DNA of 64,000 nt from Bradysia coprophila (Eukaryota > Arthropoda > Insecta > Diptera > Sciaridae). How positions within the stretch are numbered: position 1 is the stretch's first letter; each line of letters opens with the position of its first letter. The notes under the pieces are model-generated. The model searched no databases. It was not told the DNA's origin and was given only the letters and a program-made list of their open reading frames with translations. Positions 57,801 to 64,000 of this stretch are shown piece by piece. The DNA is taken from positions 5,090,150 to 5,154,149 of the forward strand of contig NW_023503501.1 in NCBI RefSeq assembly GCF_014529535.1, given 5' to 3'. The position numbers were made by a program, and so were the translations under genes.

Positions 57801-58491
57801 ATTGTCATTAGGATTTGTTAACTTTAGGTCCAGATGATATCATTGTTCTAAATTTCGATGAGCTCACCTCCAAATATAACGACGCGATATCCGAAGTATC
57901 TAAATTAAAATCGGAAAATGAAAATTTAAAAGTCGAGTTGGGAAAGTTGGATCGCCGAAATAAGCTGCTCCAAGACTATCTTGTTGCCGTTGATGAACGC
58001 GTTCCAGAAGCGCTCTTCGTTGAAAAGGTTAAAAATTGTAATTTTAATAATTAGTTTAATTTGTTCGCTCAAAACTTACAGGATGGAGGAAGGTTGTACA
58101 GAGGAGACGTTTTCATTACGAAAAAACAGTGCACGGTCCTAGATAAAGCCAAGACTGATAATGAATACCTAAACAACTTACTGCTTTGCATCTTTGGACG
58201 CGATGTATTGTCGACGCACACTTTATCTGGTAAAAGCAGTAACAAAACGAAAGATGCGGCTGGGTCCGTACCATCAACAGAAAAGCTAGACAAAAATCGT
58301 GTTGATCTCATTTATGGTAATCCGATTGAAAGCAAAATTTAATGCATAGAGTAAAAACGTTTTCATCTGTAGATATTATGGAGGCCCGTGCTGTTGGCAA
58401 CAAAACTAAAAAACTATCTAAAACTGAGATAAATACTGTCATTAGCAAGAAAATTTCGAATATAAAATCCTACACGGGAAAGAAGTTATAA
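54867..58491 (+). CDS. BEN-domain protein, probable transposon partner gene (8 exons)
   Basis: Exons: 54867-55098, 56555-56835, 56898-57059, 57095-57310, 57369-57768, 57828-58027, 58082-58316, 58373-58491. The sum is 1845 nt, giving 614 residues, with all joins GT-AG and in phase. Residues 1-110 form a module (KFAVVELKYDEGKTV, CYWS, LFKVFVMKL, EEAEEYLKGRM). I know this pattern from transposon-associated insect proteins that end in DUF4806 or BEN domains. The middle is Lys/Glu-rich and disordered with a KRKRSEKKE patch. A coiled coil follows at about 435-480 (EVSKLKSENENLKVELGKL). The BEN domain is at about 505-590: GDVFITKKQC, NNLLLCIFGRDVLSTHTLSG and KLDKNRVDLIYDIMEARAV. BEN domains bind DNA and recruit regulators. 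AATAAA lies at 58532. It is 3.3 kb downstream of the transposase on the same strand. A host-gene origin is not excluded. Confidence 0.75.
55905..55970. repeat. Short hairpin in an intron of the BEN gene
   Basis: The arms share ATTTAAAGTTG and TCGGAATAGCT in inverse order with a 6-bp loop. It lies in the 1.46 kb first intron. The cause is unknown. Confidence 0.6.
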
Positions 58492-58829
58492 ACTAGAAAT
58501 TCGTTCTAAATTCAATGTACCAATTGGCATTAATAAAAACTGATGATTATGTATCAGCCTAACAATTTTTTGTAGCGAATCGTACTCAAAGCCCGGTATA
58601 TGGAAGTTCTCTAATTGCAAAGGATTGTTGTGCTAATTTTTCTTCACAAATTTTAACCTTCAAAATTAGGGATATTTAAACGTCTCACGAATAAAACGAA
58701 CTAAATTAATTCTTTTATTGATTGTCGAAAAAACACTGCTAACAATGGCGCAGGCACATCCAGTCATACGTAAATTAGAAAGACGTAAATTGATGATTTC
58801 AGTATGGAATAAACATTGCCCCTCATCTC

Positions 58830-59018
58830 TATACACAGTACTTAATACACTCTGTGATATTAGGAGCATTGTCATACTCAAAAACACGTTGTGTAGTCCT
58901 AAATACACTCTATAATATTAGTAGTATTTCCATACTTACACATACGCCGTACTCACATCTTCATATACAGTATTTAATGCACTCTAAGATATTAGTAGCA
59001 TTTCCATACTGTATATGA
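58830..59018 (+). repeat. Degenerate tandem repeat, unit about 60 bp, three copies
   Basis: Each unit contains a version of AATACACTCTATAATATTAG followed by TAGCATTTCCATACT. Copies are imperfect, so the array is old. Confidence 0.6.
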
Positions 59019-59092
59019 CTATTATAACTAATCAGTATGAAGAGTTGAAAAAATCATTGAAAATGACCCTAGGTTTTGCATGTTTTTTTTAG

Positions 59093-59242
59093 GATGCTGT
59101 TTTTCACTCGGGCCGAAATGAATGTGATGCGATGACGATGATTTTATTACGTTGCATCTTCACGCATCGTATTACTGATGATTTCCGACCAAACATGAAA
59201 GACGAAACTAAATCTTATCTGGAATGTGTTCTCAAAAAATAA
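59093..59242 (+). CDS. Second BEN-like terminal exon
   Basis: A strong pyrimidine tract and AG at 59091-59092 open a 49-codon frame ending at 59240-59242. It includes ECDAMTMILLRCIFTHRITD, followed by a segment like the end of a BEN domain. It resembles the LLLCIFGRDVLS segment of the gene just upstream. It may be an alternative last exon, which would need a phase-0 donor, or a remnant of a second BEN gene. Confidence 0.4.
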   Translation, partial: DAVFHSGRNECDAMTMILLRCIFTHRITDDFRPNMKDETKSYLECVLKK

Positions 59243-62200
59243 CCCGCCGTTATCAATTGTCGTCACCGATGTTGGATGATTTATTCAGAAAATGAATTAC
59301 GTAAAAGTGTAATCGCGATAGGAACAAGACAATAAAATGTGTCGTTTACGCAAAGACATTGTTCAAATTCGACCTGACTACAACCCTGGTTAAGTTATCT
59401 TCTACAGTATCATTGAGTTAATCGGAATCTGCATCGTCCTACAAAAAACAAGTCGTTTTATCAGTTCAAGGTAGTCGTTAAATTCGTCGATTCATTTAAC
59501 AACATACAACATGAGTGGATGAGTATTGTCTTCAAAGTTATCTTTTGAAACCGAATCGTTTTTTAGACTCAGGCCTGGTACTTGTCCACATTTGTCGAAA
59601 TCTACTAGTTCTTGTGAATAGTCATCACTTGTGCGTGACGATGTGTTTTGTTATTGGAAAAATATTTTCCGTCAACCCCCTATATGACATTATATCGATG
59701 GCAATTTATTTTTAATTTTTTATCAAAAATTTTTTAATTTTACTTATCATTAAAACGTAGAAATTTTACCGAATTTGATTGTCTGGACTATCAACATAAT
59801 TCTAAAAAAATTTAATGACTCGATTTGCTTACAAACTATGCTTCTTATCGGTTCACATTCTCTTAACACAAAATTTTTGTTTTTTCTCTTCAAAAATTTA
59901 AATCGTACACATTCATCACAGAAGCGTAAAAAATTATTTTTATTTTTTGTAAAATAATACGTTTTCCCATGTTCACACTGTATTTTGGTTGGACCTTAAA
60001 AACGATATTTTTTGTATATATTTCTGTACATGCAAAATGGCCGAAGTTCTTCGGTAAAAAAGTTTGTCCATTTTTAAAATAAATTTAAATTCTGTGAATG
60101 TTGTGAAAGTTTTGCTGTTATTAACCTTTCAGCAACGGCGGACATCGCAATTTTTTTTTCTTTAAATCTGATACTTCTTTTTCTAACGTTGTTCCGTTTT
60201 GTTTGATACGAGATACGAGATACGAGATATTTGAGAGAATTCTATTTGGAGCTCACTCTTTTAACAATACCAGATGACCAGAACCGTTACTGAAAGGTTA
60301 ATGACAAAGAATGCATAGTGACACACACTGGTGTTGCCCTAGTTATCATACATAAATTAACGAAAGAAAATGTGACCTTAAAATCAAATCTTAAAACAAA
60401 ATGTTCTATTCAAATGCAACATACCAAGAATGTTTGTGTTTGTCAACTTAATTAAAAAGTTTTTTTTTGTATTTAAAATCATCGGGAAAAAAATCATTTT
60501 TACATTTCCTTCCACTCGATTACACTCTCGAGGTCGTTGGTTTCAATTTTTTTTACACAAAACGTACCTCTAAATTATATCATCTAATTGAATTGGTAAG
60601 CCTTAACCTGTGTAGTAATAACCGTTGTTGTTATTTGCATTATCTAATCAATAAATCCTGCATTTCGAATTTCGATATATACTTAGCTCGGCGTTCCATC
60701 GATGCTTGTAGGGTATAAATGTATTTATGTTGTGGTTGATAAGTCCACTAATTAGGCAAAAATGTTGTCCGAAAACATTTAAAAACATAAATTCGATCCA
60801 CTGATCGTTGCACTCGAATCTAAAATGAAAGAAAAGTAAAATTGAGTTGGAATTCAAGAAAATTTGAAATTAAAAGTTGTTGTATGAGATGACATGAAAA
60901 TGATATATGGATGCAGACAGATGCAGAGAACTCTATGCTAATTCCAATTCATTATAACACGAATCTTGAAGTCTTTCTTTGCAATCTCTTTTACTCATGG
61001 ATCCTATCAGTCCTTCATATTGTCACGATTTGAAATGTATGCCATATTATTCCACTGCCCCGATACATTCGAAAAGAATTATTTAGCATAAGTATCCAAA
61101 TATGTGTCGAAATTAAAACATTAATGCCAATGAAGAGTGTAAGTTGAAGATAAAATTGTACGGAAAGAATTTTGAATTTTCTGCAATGTGTGGGAGTGGA
61201 AGATACACTACACGGCCTTGTTTGAGCTCTTCCAGCACTCTGAAGTAAAAGTCACAGAACAAATGTTTATCGTATCGGGTACGCTTTTCATTAAAGATAT
61301 TTTGTGTTTTTAATTCGGTATTATGAGGACAAGTCATTGAAAATCAGTATCACATGCAATTGTGTATTACGTTGAGGACAACGGGCTGCAAATAAAATCT
61401 ATATAATTCTATAACCATCTAGACTATAATTTATTTGCCACTATTATGGAGCTTTAAGGGATGCAGGGTTGCAGGAGAATGACGAGGAAAATAATTGTCA
61501 ATTCCACTGTCTTTCACTAGTTAACCCCAGTGTCTTAATTAAAAGAAGTTTTCCTTTTTAACTATTCCAATAACAAAGAGTCACTCAAGTTGATTTATAG
61601 TGATGATTTACCATCGACAGTTTTACCCAATTTATCGTAGCAATGATGTATCGCAATGAAATCAGAATTCAGAATGAGCAGTGTCACAAGGGCTTTGTAG
61701 GGCAGGTTTTAAATAAATAAATTTAACGTTTCGTAAATACAATACTGATACAATGGTAATTAGCCACATTGCATATTTCAACAAGCCCTCCGATGAAATT
61801 TTCATTTTTTTTTTCGAAATTGCATAATCAGTAACCAAGGCTCGAAATATAATTTCGTTGGAAACGTTTAACCAAAATTTCCTATCTTCATGACTGAGTT
61901 TTCACACATAAAACGAGCACTGATATATCGACTGTTATCAGTTCCAAAATGATTAACGGTGTTTGTCTGATAATGATAATATGAACGCGAAACAAATAAA
62001 TTGATTCGGTTGTTACATGGTTTTCGTCGGAAACGAAAATTGAAAAAAAAGTCAAAGATAACACGTATTGTCAATGTTTGCCGCGCTGCCAATGTTCATC
62101 TCACACAAGAGTAAAATTTGGTTTTTGACGATTTTTCAAAGAGATTAATCCACTTATCCGGTAACTGCTTGGCATTTTAACTCTACATTCTCCTTACCAT

Positions 62201-62382
62201 TCCATGTGCCAAAGTCAGTTCATATTTCAACGAATTTTATTAAACTTTAATTCAAACAAACAACCTAACTTTTTATTTTTAATTGATGCCATAAACCACG
62301 AAAAGAAAAACCCCAACGCAATGTTGATGCATGGGTGGAAATCTCTATACTTCTTTTTTGACAAAAGTAAGCCACTTTACGA
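59243..62382. other. Intergenic region
   Basis: It holds one MITE (60121-60301). Short frames at 61113-61337 and 61868-62092 (-) are unrecognised. The right boundary of the proposed transposon should lie in its left part, but I could not find matching terminal repeats. Confidence 0.45.
60121..60301. repeat. MITE of the TTAACCT family
   Basis: The ends are TTAACCTTTCAGCAACGG and the inverse CCGTTACTGAAAGGTTAA. The interior starts with AAATCTGATACTTCTTTTTC like other members. Confidence 0.75.
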
Positions 62383-63029
62383 TCACCCAACTCGCAGATC
62401 CAACAGTCCATGATTCGTGACTTCAAAGTACAGTTCAAAATATATTAAAAAAACGTTGGGCTGGGAGTATACGGTAAAATTTAACAAATGACCCCCTTCT
62501 GGTATAAACGATGGCCAATGTTTTATCGCAAAATTGAATCCTTTCACGTAATAGTCTCCAGGGTACCAAGGGCATGCTTTGTTACAATTGGTTGTATTAC
62601 CAAAAGCTCCCAGGAGCAAACCCAGCGGAGTTATCGGTGAACGATTCGGAAAAGAATTGCAATAGTCATCCCTAAAAGGCAACCAACATTGGACGATATT
62701 GGTTGTTGCTATGCTTGTAGTAAGTGTCCATGTGATACTCAATGTAGTTCAGTGGTTTCAATAATTTCATTGGAGCATTGAATTCTGCTCTGACGCGTGA
62801 TATAAATTTTACGTTGCATTTAACAGTGCAGTAATCTGGCGCACATTTACAATTAACTCTTTCCAATCTAAGCTTCACTCCCTGAAAGATGACCCTTGAC
62901 GTTATATTCAATTGTTCACATATAATTCTTCTCTACCTGTTTCTCCATAAATTCATCGCAGCTGATTGCAAAAATTGATACAGTAAGCCAAATGCACAGC
63001 CAAATCAATTCATTTTTATTACAACGCAT
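62383..63029 (-). pseudogene. DUF1091 (MD-2-related) secreted protein with a frameshift
   Basis: Minus-strand exon 1 is 63029-62937 and encodes a signal peptide (MRCNKNELIWLCIWLTVSIF, then AISC). It joins in phase to exon 2, 62881-62383. Family features are a paired-Cys N-terminal strand (VNCKCAPDYCTVKCNVKFIS), NNQYRPMLV, then DDYCN, CNKACPW and YYVKGFNF, and a final FIPEGGHLLNFTVY strand. The first part stops at a TAG right after RPMLVAF. The second part continues one frame over (FRDDYC) across a run of four T (about 62674-62677). One missing base, real or an assembly error, explains this. An intron from GTATCA to the same TTTTAG would also keep frame but would remove conserved family sequence. 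The function of the family in flies is poorly known; some members act in chemosensory or lipid-binding roles. Confidence 0.7.
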
Positions 63030-64000
63030 GATATTGCCCTCACTCGTCTGATGGGCCCGACTAACTGCGCTCAATATTTAAAAGAAACAAAAATCTACAA
63101 GTTAAATGCTTCCACTTCCTTCCGTTTCTGTTTTGTTCGATAAATAGGACAAAGGGGCGTGAGTCGCCAGTGCCGTATCTAAGTAATAGTATCTCCTCTA
63201 GATTTTATGTGTAGAGTTTAGTAAATTAGACGAAAACCTGTTTATAAAATCACTTACCCAGACTCAGATCTGGGGGGTTTTAAACTTGTCTTTTGGTAAG
63301 CTTAGCTCATTAGTAGATTTCAATCTACACATCCTCATCATGAATCATTTATTATAGCAAATATGGGCGAAACGACGACGGATAAACACCTGATTAAACG
63401 ATTTTTTATTTTGGCATTTAATTTGCTTATTTTTGTATTTAATTTCTTTATCTGTGATCATAGAACTGATTTTAGAAACTTAAATTTTGATGAACTGTTT
63501 ATAATGTTTCGATAAATGGTTATGCCAGGCTTGTGCGAGGTAATTCACGCCGTTAGTGTGCCCAAAATTTGAATTTTACGTGAACGATTCGATGAAAAAG
63601 TGAACCGAAAAATGCATTTCAACGCTTCATTGTATGAAAATGACGCTACGTTAGAAAGACCTACGCACTTTCCATTTTGAATTTCGACCGCACTTACGGC
63701 GTGAATAGTAGTGACCTCTAGTCATTATCAATGCTGAGACGACCTACCGCTATGCGTCTCTGTCACCATCAAAACTGACACATATATTTGAATGTTTGCG
63801 GAACTGGTATCGTTGTATTAGAATTGGGAAAATATATTTTTGTAACTGCTTTCCTGAGTTTACCAATGAAATTCTTCCTTTTCTTCAAATTGATGCCAAA
63901 TTGATAAAAATATTGGTGAATCAAATTAATTATAACGCTCGTCCAAAAATAAATAACGCTCGAATATTACCATCCTATTAGAATTCACTAAATAGTAATT
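63030..64000. other. Right-edge intergenic region
   Basis: I see no gene or element that I can support. The open frame at 63796-63981 has no family likeness. Confidence 0.4.

Noticed and set aside
1-64000. CRISPR arrays, operons, bacterial promoters or terminators
   Set aside because: The window is clearly eukaryotic with spliced genes. Tandem repeats present (17-bp minisatellite, palindrome units) lack the regular repeat-spacer layout of CRISPR.

Overview
The window is eukaryotic: AT-rich, with short GT-AG introns, clustered small exons and very many short inverted-repeat transposable elements. The protein content (polychaetoid/ZO-1 tail, CYP4-clan P450s, MADF-BESS factor, DUF1091-type secreted protein) indicates an insect, most likely a fly. 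A lower (nematoceran) fly is possible but cannot be proved from one window.

Layout. 621-7261 (+) is the 3' part of polychaetoid, the ZO-1 scaffold of cell junctions, ending in a ZU5 domain; its first exons lie off the left edge. 11198-14441 (+) is a complete 11-exon CYP4-clan P450. 17042-18959 (-) is a three-exon MADF-BESS DNA-binding protein. 20614-24878 (-) and 29021-36485 (-) are two sister P450 genes of seven exons each, made by a tandem duplication that also copied their upstream flanks. The first intron of the second copy is about 5.5 kb and carries a young, coding-free LTR retrotransposon (TRIM-like) and nested MITEs. 41948-43447 (-) is HGH1, a seven-exon ARM-type chaperone. 49.2-51.6 kb (+) is a CACTA/EnSpm-type transposase, followed at 54.87-58.49 kb (+) by an eight-exon BEN-domain protein that looks like its partner gene. 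62383-63029 (-) is a DUF1091-type secreted protein with one frameshift.

How the parts relate. The host genes belong to unrelated processes: junction scaffold, oxidative metabolism, transcription control, eEF2 folding and a secreted lipid-recognition-like protein. The P450s form a local cluster: one older gene on + and a recent duplicate pair on -. The spaces between genes and the long first introns are filled with at least twenty inverted-repeat elements, several with exact target-site duplications. They include a nested hAT-type insertion whose empty site is preserved in a second copy of the host element 12 kb away, a 1.1 kb element with 8-bp target duplications, and a foldback structure made of CpG-rich palindromic units.

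Best candidates for something not well described: the transposase plus BEN pair (49.2-59.2 kb), the modular palindrome foldback (44.3-46.2 kb), and the 205-bp-LTR TRIM with a half-tRNA primer site. Exon coordinates were built by hand from splice sites and reading phase. For every complete gene model the summed exons give a whole number of codons, which is a strong internal check.
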